20,468 nt of DNA from an uncultured Neisseriaceae bacterium (lineage in GTDB: Bacteria > Pseudomonadota > Gammaproteobacteria > Burkholderiales > UBA11063), in contig CALFYC010000173.1 of assembly GCA_937952895.1 (NCBI GenBank), positions 1 through 20,468 on the forward strand, written 5' to 3'. Below the pieces are notes generated by a model. That model searched no databases. It was given only the letters and a program-made list of their open reading frames with translations, and was not told the origin of the DNA. Both the position numbers and the translations under genes were made by a program. Shown here piece after piece: positions 7,615-16,973 of this stretch; the stretch's first letter is position 1; each line of letters opens with the position of its first letter.

Positions 7615-8712
7615 TTAACAACTTTTATAAATATTCTCATATTCATCAATCATTTTCTCAATAGTAAATCTCTCGGAAACTCGCTTTTGGGCCATCGCTC
7701 CAAAATCAACCAACCTTGATGACTCCATCATTTCTAATATAGCATTTGCAAGTAAAATTGGATCATTTACAGGCACTATTTTACCAGTTTCACCAATAAT
7801 TAATGGAACATCTCCAACATTAGTTGATACACAAGGCACTCCAGAAGCCATAGCTTCTAATATAACATTTGGAAATCCCTCCGTAAAACTACTTAAAACA
7901 AACAAATCGAATTTTGCATAATAGTCTTCAATATTATTTTTCTTTCCCAGTAAATCGACATTTTTAATTAAATTGAGCTTCTTAATCAAATCGATTAATT
8001 CGGTATTATTATGATCAATATTTCTTCCTATTAATACCAATTTAAAATTTTTATTTGTTAATTGTTTCAAAATATTAATAGCATGAACCAGATTTGCATG
8101 GTCTTTATGCGGGTGAAAGCGACCAACATTACCTATAACAAAAACATTTTTTTTGCTATAGTATTTTCTTTTCTTATCATTATTAAATTTTTTAAAATCA
8201 TAGCCATTTGGTATTACAACAATTTCTTTCGGGTATCCAATTTTAATAAATGATTCTGCAGCTCTTTCCGAACAAGAAATAATCTTTGATGGAACTTTCT
8301 TTGCTAGAAACGATAATATTTTAATTGTTAATTTATGAATTAGGTTATTTGAGTCAGAATAAACCTCCATGCCTCGGATCGACCAAATACTTTTTGTTTT
8401 ATTTATTTTAGATATTATACTATTTATTAAATCTGAATAATATAACCATGAATGAGTGATATTAGGCTTTAGTTGCTTAATTAATTTAAAAATTTTTATA
8501 AATTCAAATATATTATTAAATATTGATTTAGAAAAATTAAAATAGTGCACCTCTATATTTCTCTCTTTTAAATATTGAGAGTAATGATTTTCTTTTTCTA
8601 AAGAGATTATTATATATTTTATATCTTGAGATTTTGAATAAGTTACTAAATTGACAAGTGTTCTTTCAGCACCACCATCACCTAAATTATTAATAATATG
8701 AACTATCTTCAT
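7615..8712 (-). CDS. GT4-family glycosyltransferase
   Basis: A 365-residue retaining glycosyltransferase of GT-B fold. It begins MKIVHIINNLGDGGAERTLV, the acceptor-domain glycine-rich loop common in GT4 enzymes. VIPNGYDFKKF at about 166-176 marks the interdomain linker and NVGRFHPHKDH at 195-205 opens the C-terminal nucleotide-sugar domain. FTEGFPNVILEAMASGVP carries the EX7E motif (Glu278 and Glu286). It is followed 10 bases on by the epimerase gene and preceded by a 90-base AT-rich gap without an obvious terminator. It is expected to act at the inner-membrane cytoplasmic face in assembling the repeat unit. The sugar transferred cannot be inferred. Confidence 0.92.
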   Translation of the reverse strand: MKIVHIINNLGDGGAERTLVNLVTYSKSQDIKYIIISLEKENHYSQYLKERNIEVHYFNFSKSIFNNIFEFIKIFKLIKQLKPNITHSWLYYSDLINSIISKINKTKSIWSIRGMEVYSDSNNLIHKLTIKILSFLAKKVPSKIISCSERAAESFIKIGYPKEIVVIPNGYDFKKFNNDKKRKYYSKKNVFVIGNVGRFHPHKDHANLVHAINILKQLTNKNFKLVLIGRNIDHNNTELIDLIKKLNLIKNVDLLGKKNNIEDYYAKFDLFVLSSFTEGFPNVILEAMASGVPCVSTNVGDVPLIIGETGKIVPVNDPILLANAILEMMESSRLVDFGAMAQKRVSERFTIEKMIDEYENIYKSC

Positions 8713-8802
8713 AAATTTTATCTTTATTATTCTTTACAAATTACTCAATATAAAACTAAATTCTATTAAATAAGCTATAATTTTGATTACTATTGATATT
8801 CA

Positions 8803-10719
8803 TTAAATTTTATTTATAAACCATTGCTGAAACATTAGTATATTCCAGAGTAAACTGCTATGGTCCTCTTTACCTGAAATATGCTTATTCAATATATTAA
8901 TTATTGTTGCACTATTAAAATATCCTTGGGCATTAAGGCTATTTGCATTTAATAAATCTATAGCCCAATCTTTAAGTTCATTGCGTAGCCAATTACAAAT
9001 TGGAGCTGCAAATCCTGACTTAGGTCTCTCAAAAAAATGCGAGGGAACATATTTATTCAAAACCTCATGTAAAATAACTTTTGTCTTACCAGAATTAACT
9101 TTATAATCTAATGGTAATGACGAAGCAAATTCGATTATTTTATGATTTAAAAATGGGATTCTTGTTTCTAAACTATTATGCATTGAGGCTCTATCAACTT
9201 TAGCTAATATATCATCAGGTAAATATCCACTAAAATCTATTGCTTGCATACGTGAAATTAAATCCATATGTTTATACTCTTGAAGCCATATACTATTAAT
9301 AGGAACATTTCCAACAAGCGGACTTTCACCATTCACCATATGTGATATAAGATTTATATAAAATTGCTCAAAATTATTTGTCTTTAAAAGATTAATAAGC
9401 TTATTTTTTTTATTAGAAAAATTTTTTATCGGTAATTTAATTAATTTATTTGAATAATTTAAGAAATTAGGATTTAATACACTAATTACTCCTACTAATA
9501 AACGTCTGAGAGGATATGGAACCTTATTAATTTTAGCCCAAAGATTTTCAGCAATCATATATCTGCTATAACCAGCAAATAACTCATCTCCAGCATCTCC
9601 AGACAAAACTACTTTCACCTTGGTTTTTGCTAATTTACTAACTATAAAAGATGGGATTTGAGATGAATCAGCAAAAGGTTCGTTATATATATCTGATAAT
9701 TGAGGAATAATGTCTAAAGCATCTTTACCATCAATATATAAGTCTGTATGATTAGTTCCTATATAGTTTGCAATTTTCTCAGCATATTTAGCCTCATCAA
9801 AATGTTTATCATGAAAACCAACACTAAAAGTGTTTATCTTACTAATTGATAATGACTGCATAATAGCAGATATTGTTGATGAATCTACCCCACCAGATAA
9901 AAAACATCCTACTGGAACATCTGCCTCCATTTGCTGACCAATACTATACTTTAATAACCGCTCTAAATCCAAAGCAGCTTCAGATAAGCTACCTTGATAG
10001 ACATTTTTCCTATTATTGGTCAAGTTCCAATAGTTTATACATAAAGGCATATTTTTTTGGTGATAATCTTTTAAACTAAGCTTTAAATAATGGCCAGGCA
10101 ATAATTTTTTAATGTTTTTATAGATTGATAATGGCGCTGGAATACAATTATGCAACATTAACTGCTCAATTGAATTTGGCTCTATTTGTCTTTTAAATTT
10201 AGGATGCTGCTCTATTGCTTTTAATTCTGAAGCAAATAAAAATAAATTTTCTGAATATCCATAATATAGTGGTTTTTCACCAGCTCGATCACGAATTAGA
10301 AATAATGTTTCTGCTTCTTTATCCCATAAAGCTATCGCAAACATCCCTTCACATTTCTCAATAGTTTTTTCTATACCCCATATATCGAAAGCACAAAGTA
10401 ATACTTCAGTATCTGAATGACTAAGCCAATTGATTGTTTGATGTAACTCTAGTTCAGATTTAAGTTGCTTATAATTATATATTTCTCCATTAAAAATTAA
10501 TATATACCGTCCCGAATGAGAGCACATCGGTTGATGCCCACTAATAGATAGATCAATAATTGATAGTCTTCTGTGAACAAAATTTATCCCAACATTATGA
10601 TCAGACCATACCCCCGAAGCATCAGGCCCTCTTCGCAAAATTGCAGCCCCCATTTTGACTAATATATCTTCACTATTGTATGAGGTTCGGGTTTCCCAAA
10701 ATCCTGCTATTCCGCACAT
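8803..10719 (-). CDS. Asparagine-synthase-like amidotransferase, WbpS-type (copy 1)
   Basis: A 638-residue protein, longer than housekeeping AsnB (about 554). The N-terminal class-II glutaminase domain starts with catalytic Cys2 (MCGIAGFW), RRGPD at 29-33, HRRLSIIDLS at 49-58, NGEIYNY at 77-83 and SDTE at 102-105. The synthetase domain has the PPi-loop SGGVDS at 275-280 and SGDAGDELFAGYSRY near 373-387. All catalytic landmarks are present. Members in O-antigen clusters (WbpS, and WbtH in Francisella) are thought to amidate uronic acid carboxylates to uronamides using glutamine and ATP. That role, with GalNAcA from the downstream genes as substrate, is inferred. It is separated from neighbours by 90 and 122 bases of AT-rich sequence. 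A true asparagine synthetase is the alternative. Confidence 0.92.
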   Translation of the reverse strand: MCGIAGFWETRTSYNSEDILVKMGAAILRRGPDASGVWSDHNVGINFVHRRLSIIDLSISGHQPMCSHSGRYILIFNGEIYNYKQLKSELELHQTINWLSHSDTEVLLCAFDIWGIEKTIEKCEGMFAIALWDKEAETLFLIRDRAGEKPLYYGYSENLFLFASELKAIEQHPKFKRQIEPNSIEQLMLHNCIPAPLSIYKNIKKLLPGHYLKLSLKDYHQKNMPLCINYWNLTNNRKNVYQGSLSEAALDLERLLKYSIGQQMEADVPVGCFLSGGVDSSTISAIMQSLSISKINTFSVGFHDKHFDEAKYAEKIANYIGTNHTDLYIDGKDALDIIPQLSDIYNEPFADSSQIPSFIVSKLAKTKVKVVLSGDAGDELFAGYSRYMIAENLWAKINKVPYPLRRLLVGVISVLNPNFLNYSNKLIKLPIKNFSNKKNKLINLLKTNNFEQFYINLISHMVNGESPLVGNVPINSIWLQEYKHMDLISRMQAIDFSGYLPDDILAKVDRASMHNSLETRIPFLNHKIIEFASSLPLDYKVNSGKTKVILHEVLNKYVPSHFFERPKSGFAAPICNWLRNELKDWAIDLLNANSLNAQGYFNSATIINILNKHISGKEDHSSLLWNILMFQQWFINKI

Positions 10720-10841
10720 TACTTATTCATCCTATATAACTTATTTTAAGTAAAACATATTTAAGCTGTAATAGTAAATAAATTGAAATGTTTATAATTA
10801 TTTAAAAATACCGCTTTTAATATAATAAGAAAAATTAATTT

Positions 10842-11747
10842 TTATTCAAATATCTGTTTTTTAAGCACACGAGCAGGATTACCAGCTACAACATCAGCTG
10901 TTTCTATATCTCGTATGACTACGGCGCCTAATCCAATAAAAGCTTTATCTGCAATTTTAATTTTGTTCATTATGGCACTCGATGGCCCAATCCAGACATC
11001 TTGACCAATTTTTGTGCTACCGGCAATCATTACATGAGCAGTTAATATAGAATTACGCCCAACTTTGACTCCATGTGCAATATGAACATGATTATCAAGT
11101 TTCACATTCTGGCCAACTATTGTACTTCCTAACATAGCACGATCAATACAACATGATTGGCCAATCTCAACTCCATTTTCTAAAATCACGTTGCCAATAT
11201 GTAGGATTAATTCATAGTCCCCATTATAATTCTTTTCATATCCGTAACCACAACCACCAATAACACAATTAGCACCTATAATTACATCATTACCTATTTG
11301 TGTATTTTCTTTTATTACTGTATTATGATCAATTGATGTATTATCACCAATAATACAATTATCTTCAATTATCACATTATGACCTATATAGACATTTTTA
11401 CCCACTATTACATTCGAATTAATTACTGCTTTTGGGGATATTCCAATTTTTGATTTAGGAGCAAAATATTTAGCTATTATTAATTGAAATAATCGTCTTG
11501 GATTTTCAGTAAAAATATAATTACAACATTCAGTTAGATTATTTTTATTTACATCATTATGTGTAATTATTGTGGTGCGCTTCTTAACATTGATTAATGC
11601 ATTTTGATTATTTAATGAACACCAAGTTAAAGTATTTTCTGTATGTTCTCCATCGATTGGAACTAAACTATTAATGTCTGCTTCAAATTTCTTACAGATG
11701 TTCATTGGTTCACTTAAATGCTCTATTTCTTTTATAGTTATAATCAT
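10842..11747 (-). CDS. LpxD-like left-handed beta-helix N-acyltransferase
   Basis: An N-terminal non-helical domain of about 95 residues is followed by hexapeptide repeats (IG/VG/IA periodicity) from about residue 105 to 280, the architecture of LpxD-type acyltransferases. HIGNVILENGVEIGQSCCIDR and LDNHVHIAHGVKVG parallel the LpxD core. The probable catalytic His is about residue 225, in DNHVHIAH. A GTG start at 11759 would add four residues. I prefer the ATG at 11747, which forms a 4-base ATGA overlap with the stop of the preceding PIG-L deacetylase gene and implies translational coupling. The likely job is acylating a sugar amine, possibly the one exposed by the deacetylase, but the acyl donor and sugar are unknown. 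Lipid A LpxD itself would normally sit beside lpxA/fabZ, so a polysaccharide role is favoured. Confidence 0.88.
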   Translation of the reverse strand: MIITIKEIEHLSEPMNICKKFEADINSLVPIDGEHTENTLTWCSLNNQNALINVKKRTTIITHNDVNKNNLTECCNYIFTENPRRLFQLIIAKYFAPKSKIGISPKAVINSNVIVGKNVYIGHNVIIEDNCIIGDNTSIDHNTVIKENTQIGNDVIIGANCVIGGCGYGYEKNYNGDYELILHIGNVILENGVEIGQSCCIDRAMLGSTIVGQNVKLDNHVHIAHGVKVGRNSILTAHVMIAGSTKIGQDVWIGPSSAIMNKIKIADKAFIGLGAVVIRDIETADVVAGNPARVLKKQIFE

Positions 11748-12382
11748 TTTATTACCCACCTTACAACATCGAATGTCTCAGCATATTGAGTGCCAATTTG
11801 CACACCTCGCATTGTAGATAAAGAGCGAATAAAATTTTCATTTGCATAATTTCTATGAGCTTGGGATTTATATTCTTTCAAAGCTTGAATCTTCTTTAAA
11901 ATATGCTGCTCTTCTAGATGACAAAACGAAGTAGTATTGAAAGTTAAGTTATTCCATGGTACTTCATAAGCTAATATAGATATATTTTTAAAAGCTCTAA
12001 TTCCCTCAACTGCAATTGTATTATGATCCTGATGAATATCATTCACAGATGGCATAAATACTAAATCTGGATTAATTTTATTTCTTAGTATAATTAACTT
12101 ATCAAGAATTGCTTGACGATTATAATTAAAGGTCCTTACATCAAAATCATATAGAATTAAATTTTCTGGAGATATGCCTAATTGTTTTGTTGCAGCTTTT
12201 ACTTCAGTGATTAAAATGTCACTAGGAAACTCTTTTAACACTGACTGTTGACAAGCAGAAAAGGCCACATAAAAAACTTTATTATTATTCTCAATAAGTT
12301 TAGCAATTGTACCACCACACCCAAACTCCCCATCATCTGTATGTGGTGCTAAAACGATTATTGTTTGATTAGTCAAATTCAT
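11744..12382 (-). CDS. PIG-L family zinc-dependent N-deacetylase
   Basis: A 212-residue PIG-L/LmbE-like protein. The N-terminal metal site is LAPHTDDGEFGCGGTI, with His14, Asp16 and Asp17 (the common form is HPDDE). The second site is DIHQDHN, with His117 and His120. The family removes N-acetyl groups from GlcNAc-type sugars, free or nucleotide/lipid linked. Its stop overlaps the start of the LpxD-like acyltransferase by 4 bases, which suggests a deacetylate-then-reacylate pair. AAGGG lies 6 bases before the ATG. No signal peptide is visible, so it should act in the cytoplasm. The substrate is inferred only as an amino sugar of this polysaccharide. Confidence 0.9.
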   Translation of the reverse strand: MNLTNQTIIVLAPHTDDGEFGCGGTIAKLIENNNKVFYVAFSACQQSVLKEFPSDILITEVKAATKQLGISPENLILYDFDVRTFNYNRQAILDKLIILRNKINPDLVFMPSVNDIHQDHNTIAVEGIRAFKNISILAYEVPWNNLTFNTTSFCHLEEQHILKKIQALKEYKSQAHRNYANENFIRSLSTMRGVQIGTQYAETFDVVRWVIK

Positions 12383-12422
12383 TGTGAACCCTTACTAATA
12401 AAGTAAATTTAAAATTTTATTT

Positions 12423-13484
12423 CTAAACTACAGTTTTAATTTCTTTATATAAATCATTAACCTTATTTTGCCAATTTTCTATTGAATAGTTTAATTTTAA
12501 ATAGTTTTTTGCATTTTTACTTAATAGATTATAATCTTCATCATTTAAACTATTAGCATAATCCATTGCTTGAAAAAAAGAATTTATATCATAATCAAAC
12601 GTAATTCCATTTAATTTATCTTGAACAATTAAATCTGTATATTTAGTTTTTGTTACAATAGGAACTAACCCATATGCCATAGCTTCTAATAAAGCATAAT
12701 TACCAAAGACAAAATTTTCTGATATTAATATAAAAAACTTTGCTTGCTTAATATAAGGCATCGGATCAGTGTAATCTCTAATTACTAAATTATTAAAACT
12801 GTTAGATTTACTAATTAAATTCATTAATTCTTCATTCATGCCATCTTGCTTATTTGATATACCTAAGATACAAACATATTGATTATTTCTCATATGGGCA
12901 TATTTTAATAACCAATTCACATTACGTTCTTTAGTATTTCTATTTACCCATAAAAAATCTATTTTATGATTATTATTATCTCCATCTACAATTTTTACAC
13001 TGTTTGGTATAAAATATGTATTTTCAACTTTAATATTTTTTAAAATTTGCTGCATATATGGTTCTTTATACCATACTAAATCAGCATTTCTATAAACATA
13101 TATATAAAATTTCTTTAATAGCCAATTTCGTTGAAATAAGAATTGAATATCACCTCGTTCAACAACTAAAACTTTAACATGAAACATTTTAGCTAATAAT
13201 AGATAAAAAATTGTAAAGCGCCCTCCAACATAAACCTCGATATGATTTAGCTTATATCTATTATGCTTTAAAAATAAAAACAACTGCTTTAATCGTAGTA
13301 AAAAATTTGATTGAAGCATTATTAATCTATTATTTTTACTACAAGATGCAAAATACAATTGTTGTTTTACAGCAGAATCTGTTACAAATACGTCGTAATA
13401 ATAGCCAACTTGGTTCATTATTTCTAGTTGAATTGTATTTTTATGTCTAAAAGTATCCAGACAAATTATAGCAACTCGTTTCAT
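12423..13484 (-). CDS. GT4-like glycosyltransferase
   Basis: A 353-residue protein with the general layout of a GT-B glycosyltransferase: start MKRVAIICLDTFRHK, a linker NTYFIPNSVKI near 155-165, and a C-terminal part with DYTDPMPYIKQAKFFILIS followed by YALLEAMAYGLVPIV. The second Glu of the EX7E motif is present, but the position eight residues earlier is Val (VFGNYALLE), and a Glu lies three residues further upstream, so the motif is shifted or degenerate. It probably adds one sugar of the repeat. The ribosome binding site is weak (AAAGA region). It lies 40 bases from the deacetylase and 45 from the second amidotransferase. It is the most divergent of the GT4-like enzymes here, so family assignment is less certain. 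Confidence 0.85.
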   Translation of the reverse strand: MKRVAIICLDTFRHKNTIQLEIMNQVGYYYDVFVTDSAVKQQLYFASCSKNNRLIMLQSNFLLRLKQLFLFLKHNRYKLNHIEVYVGGRFTIFYLLLAKMFHVKVLVVERGDIQFLFQRNWLLKKFYIYVYRNADLVWYKEPYMQQILKNIKVENTYFIPNSVKIVDGDNNNHKIDFLWVNRNTKERNVNWLLKYAHMRNNQYVCILGISNKQDGMNEELMNLISKSNSFNNLVIRDYTDPMPYIKQAKFFILISENFVFGNYALLEAMAYGLVPIVTKTKYTDLIVQDKLNGITFDYDINSFFQAMDYANSLNDEDYNLLSKNAKNYLKLNYSIENWQNKVNDLYKEIKTVV

Positions 13485-13529
13485 AATCTAGATTATCTTT
13501 CTATTAAAATATAGTAATCTTTATACAAA

Positions 13530-15521
13530 TTATAGCTTTACTTGAAAAGCTTTCATCCAAGCTCCAAAGCTTATAATGCGCCAGATCCAGAAATTAAACT
13601 TTTGCTTTCCATTAATAATATCATCAAAATTTGATAAAATACTTTTAGAGTCTAAAATCCCCTGACTAAGCTCGATAGCTTCAATTAGTCTGTTTCGAAA
13701 TAACTCACTATTTTCTTTTATCCAGATAACCTCAGGAGTCACAAAGCCAAGCTTAGATAAACGATTCTTTATTTTATTTGGTAATATATTTTCCAAACTA
13801 TCTCTTAAAATAGCTTTAGTTATTCCATGTTTAATTTTTGCAGAACTTGGTATTTTATACAATAACTCTACCAGCCGGTAATCAAGAAATGGAACTCTCG
13901 ATTCTATCGAGTGAGCCATAGAATTCCGATCCTCCCAGTGTAATAAAATAGGCAAATTTGTATGCATTATTTGTTGGTATGAAATATGCTGTACATCATC
14001 CATTTTTTTATTAAACCCTATGTATGGATCAGTAGTGGTAAAATTTAATATTGGGTTAATCCATTTATGGTTATAATTTTTATTAAAATATTTTGACAAA
14101 AACACTTTAACTCTCAAAGGGAAAAAACTAACCAAAGATTTAATTATAGAAGGTAATATTTGATACCGATAATATTTTTTAAATAGTCTAAGCTCTTTAA
14201 AATAATCCGTTATTTTTCCGTTATGTAATAATTCATTTAAATAAATTTGAAAAGATGATCCTTGATAACCTGATAATTGTTCATCTGCACCTTGACCATC
14301 AAGTATAACTTTCACATTCTCAGATTTAGCAAGTTTAAAAACACACCATTGAGCATATATACTTGTTGATCCAAATGGTTCATCTTGGTACCAAGCAATT
14401 TTTTCATTTTCCTGAAATAATATATCCAATTCAGGATAAGTATATAAAGGTTTAACTTTACAATGTGCTACAACTTCATCTATAAACTCTTTTTCATCGA
14501 AAGCTTTATATTTGCTACAGGCAGAAAAAGTCATTAAAGTATTTTTAGCATTACGTTCTTTTAATATTTTATCCATAACAGATACTATTGCAGAAGAATC
14601 TAACCCACCAGATAAGCAAGAACCTACGGCCACATCTGCTCTTAATCTTTTAGAAATAGAATCATAAAATAATTTTTTAAATTTTTCGCAAGCAATTTCA
14701 TAATCATTTACTTGTTCATCCCTTACTAAATCATACCATCTTTGAACAGATAATTTTTTATCCTTTAATTGTAGTTTATCTAAATCAAATACACAATAAT
14801 GCCCCCCCTTCAACTGATAAACACCAGAGAATAAAGTCTCATCCGTATGATCAGATATACCATAAGCTAAAAATTCATAAGCTTTTTGATGATTTAAATT
14901 CGGGCTCCAAGTAGAAAGTGCTGTAAACTGCTTTATTTCAGAAGCAAAGAAAATACCATTATCTGTAATATAATAATAAAGTGGTTTGATGCCAAACCTA
15001 TCTCTTGCAATAAAAACTTTATTTTTAATTACATTATAAATTATAAAAGAAAACATTCCATTGAATTTATTTAAACAACTTTCCCCCCAAATTTTATAAG
15101 CCATTAAAATAACTTCTGTATCACTATTTGAAATAAATTTACATCCTAAATTTTCTAATTCTTGTCTAATTTCGATATAATTATATATTTCGCCATTATA
15201 AGTAATCCAGTAATTATTATCTATATTCATTGGCTGATGACCAAATGAGGACAAATCAACAATTGATAATCTCCTATGGCCCAAGGCAAATTTAATCTTA
15301 TCAGATAAATAATCATTTATATTTTCTTGTGGTAGATATTGGACTCCACTAGAATAATCTACTGTGTCGTCACCAGCCAAAATAATACTCTTACCATCCT
15401 CAGTAATTACATAGTACCCTTCATCATCAGGGCCTCTATGCTTAATTAAATTATTCATTTTTACTAAAAACTTGGTCTCTATTCCGTGGTCAAATCCAAT
15501 AAAACCCGTTATACCACACAT
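13530..15521 (-). CDS. Asparagine-synthase-like amidotransferase (copy 2)
   Basis: A 663-residue class-II glutamine amidotransferase. The glutaminase domain has catalytic Cys2 (MCGITGFIG), HRGPD at 28-32, HRRLSIVDLS at 82-91, NGEIYNY at 109-115 and SDTE at 133-136. The synthetase domain has SGGLDS at 304-309 and LDGQGADEQLSGYQG. Relative to copy 1 it carries an extra stretch of about 30 residues between HRGPD and HRRLS, and the two are clearly divergent, so this is not a recent duplication. By analogy with WbpS/WbtH it probably amidates a uronic acid of the polysaccharide. GAGGG lies about 6 bases before the ATG. The gene sits 45 bases after the flippase gene. A G7 run on the coding strand (14802-14808) encodes part of Lys-Gly-Gly. 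Confidence 0.92.
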   Translation of the reverse strand: MCGITGFIGFDHGIETKFLVKMNNLIKHRGPDDEGYYVITEDGKSIILAGDDTVDYSSGVQYLPQENINDYLSDKIKFALGHRRLSIVDLSSFGHQPMNIDNNYWITYNGEIYNYIEIRQELENLGCKFISNSDTEVILMAYKIWGESCLNKFNGMFSFIIYNVIKNKVFIARDRFGIKPLYYYITDNGIFFASEIKQFTALSTWSPNLNHQKAYEFLAYGISDHTDETLFSGVYQLKGGHYCVFDLDKLQLKDKKLSVQRWYDLVRDEQVNDYEIACEKFKKLFYDSISKRLRADVAVGSCLSGGLDSSAIVSVMDKILKERNAKNTLMTFSACSKYKAFDEKEFIDEVVAHCKVKPLYTYPELDILFQENEKIAWYQDEPFGSTSIYAQWCVFKLAKSENVKVILDGQGADEQLSGYQGSSFQIYLNELLHNGKITDYFKELRLFKKYYRYQILPSIIKSLVSFFPLRVKVFLSKYFNKNYNHKWINPILNFTTTDPYIGFNKKMDDVQHISYQQIMHTNLPILLHWEDRNSMAHSIESRVPFLDYRLVELLYKIPSSAKIKHGITKAILRDSLENILPNKIKNRLSKLGFVTPEVIWIKENSELFRNRLIEAIELSQGILDSKSILSNFDDIINGKQKFNFWIWRIISFGAWMKAFQVKL

Positions 15522-15566
15522 ACTTTACCCTCTTAAATTCATACTAAATAGATATAAATTAATTAT

Positions 15567-16973
15567 CTAATTACACGTTTTATAACCTAAATTTGGTTTA
15601 GATGTAAAACAAAATGATAAAAATATTACCAATACTATACATTTTATAACAACATTAATTACAGATAAAGAATTATTTAACAGTAATCCAAATAAACTTA
15701 AAATTAAACAAGTCATTAATTGACGTATAATCAATTTGGTCCGTATAGGTATGTAGTATATTTTCTGGCTATTATATATGAATAATCCTAAAAAAATACT
15801 ATAACTTATTAATGTAGCTGTTGCAGAACCAGCAATTTTAAAATAGTGAATTAAAATTATATTAAGAAATAAATTTATTATAGCTGATATAATATTAATC
15901 TTCATAATTACATTAGTTTTCTTATTTATATTCATTCCCGGAAAAAATATATACATATAAGAAATAATAACAGCTGGAACTAAAATACGTACTACACTGC
16001 TTGCATAATGATAAGCCTCACTAGTAAAAATAATTATTAATTCGGGAGCAAACAACTCTAAACTTAAAATAAAACATGAAGCAATAACCATAAATTTTTC
16101 AAATAAAAGTGCTAATTGTTTTATACTATTTGGATCATTAACATTTCTATATATTAAAGGGCCTAATGCGCCTTGAATACCAACCATAACTATACTAATA
16201 ATACTAGCCAACCGATATGCAACGCTAAAAATACCCACACTATTAACGCCAAGAAAAAATTTAATTGACACTCTGTCAATATATAATAACATTAAAGTAA
16301 AAAATGCAGAAATTGCCAGTGGAAAACTAAATTTGAGTACTTTCTTGACTATTTCAAAATTAGCTTCTTTATAAGAAAAATATTTTTTTGTACATAAGTA
16401 TGCAACACAAGCCCCTAATAAATTACTAGAAAAAATTGCTAAAATTGCTCCATTTAAACCCAGTTTTAAAAAGATAACAAATATACAATTAAAGAAAATT
16501 AAAAATAATGCTACACAAAATGTAATAATGATACTCTTTTTTGGATTTATATCATATGATAAAGTAGTTTGTGATTGATTGATTAGTGCTTGAAAAAAAT
16601 AGCTAAATATAATTAAAATATAAAGCCCTATAGGAATTCCTGAATAAAAAAACGCACATATAATATTTTTAAATAAAATAGCAAATACAAAAAAAATTGC
16701 ATAACTTATGCTTAAAAAAATTATTACACTTGAAAATAAAGCCTGCTTACCTATTTCATCATATGAACCTATAAACCTAGCAATCCCTTGGTAACTTTCT
16801 ATACCAAAAAAAATAAGAACACCAAGTCCAGTTATATTTATTAAATCTATTACTCCATAGTCACTAGGAGCTAGGTATCTGGTCAAAATTGGCAATAGGA
16901 TAAACCCCAACCCACGGGTTAGGAATGATGATGCAATATATATGGAACTATGCTTTAAAAATTGCTTCAGCAT
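15567..16973 (-). CDS. wzx: Wzx-type polysaccharide flippase (MOP superfamily)
   Basis: A 468-residue, very hydrophobic protein with about twelve predicted membrane segments. It opens with an amphipathic start and then FLTRGLGFILLPILTRYLAPSDYG, the hallmark N-terminal region of O-antigen and capsule flippases. It should move the undecaprenyl-diphosphate-linked repeat across the inner membrane. Its ATG overlaps the TAA stop of the aminotransferase by one base (TAATG), implying coupled translation. The aminotransferase-then-flippase order parallels wecE-wzxE of the enterobacterial common antigen operon, though this sequence looks like a generic Wzx rather than WzxE. No second multi-pass protein resembling Wzy is present in the window. 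Confidence 0.9.
   Translation of the reverse strand: MLKQFLKHSSIYIASSFLTRGLGFILLPILTRYLAPSDYGVIDLINITGLGVLIFFGIESYQGIARFIGSYDEIGKQALFSSVIIFLSISYAIFFVFAILFKNIICAFFYSGIPIGLYILIIFSYFFQALINQSQTTLSYDINPKKSIIITFCVALFLIFFNCIFVIFLKLGLNGAILAIFSSNLLGACVAYLCTKKYFSYKEANFEIVKKVLKFSFPLAISAFFTLMLLYIDRVSIKFFLGVNSVGIFSVAYRLASIISIVMVGIQGALGPLIYRNVNDPNSIKQLALLFEKFMVIASCFILSLELFAPELIIIFTSEAYHYASSVVRILVPAVIISYMYIFFPGMNINKKTNVIMKINIISAIINLFLNIILIHYFKIAGSATATLISYSIFLGLFIYNSQKIYYIPIRTKLIIRQLMTCLILSLFGLLLNNSLSVINVVIKCIVLVIFLSFCFTSKPNLGYKTCN

Noticed and set aside
8713..8802. Possible promoter in the 90-base gap
   Set aside because: The stretch is nearly all A/T, so -10-like hexamers occur by chance and no paired -35 element stands out.
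10720..10841. Possible terminator around the AAAAATTAATTTTT palindrome in the 122-base gap
   Set aside because: It is a purely AT palindrome with no GC stem, so it does not support an intrinsic terminator.
11748..11759. GTG start adding four residues to the LpxD-like protein
   Set aside because: The ATG at 11747 forms a classic ATGA overlap with the deacetylase stop, and the extra residues match nothing.
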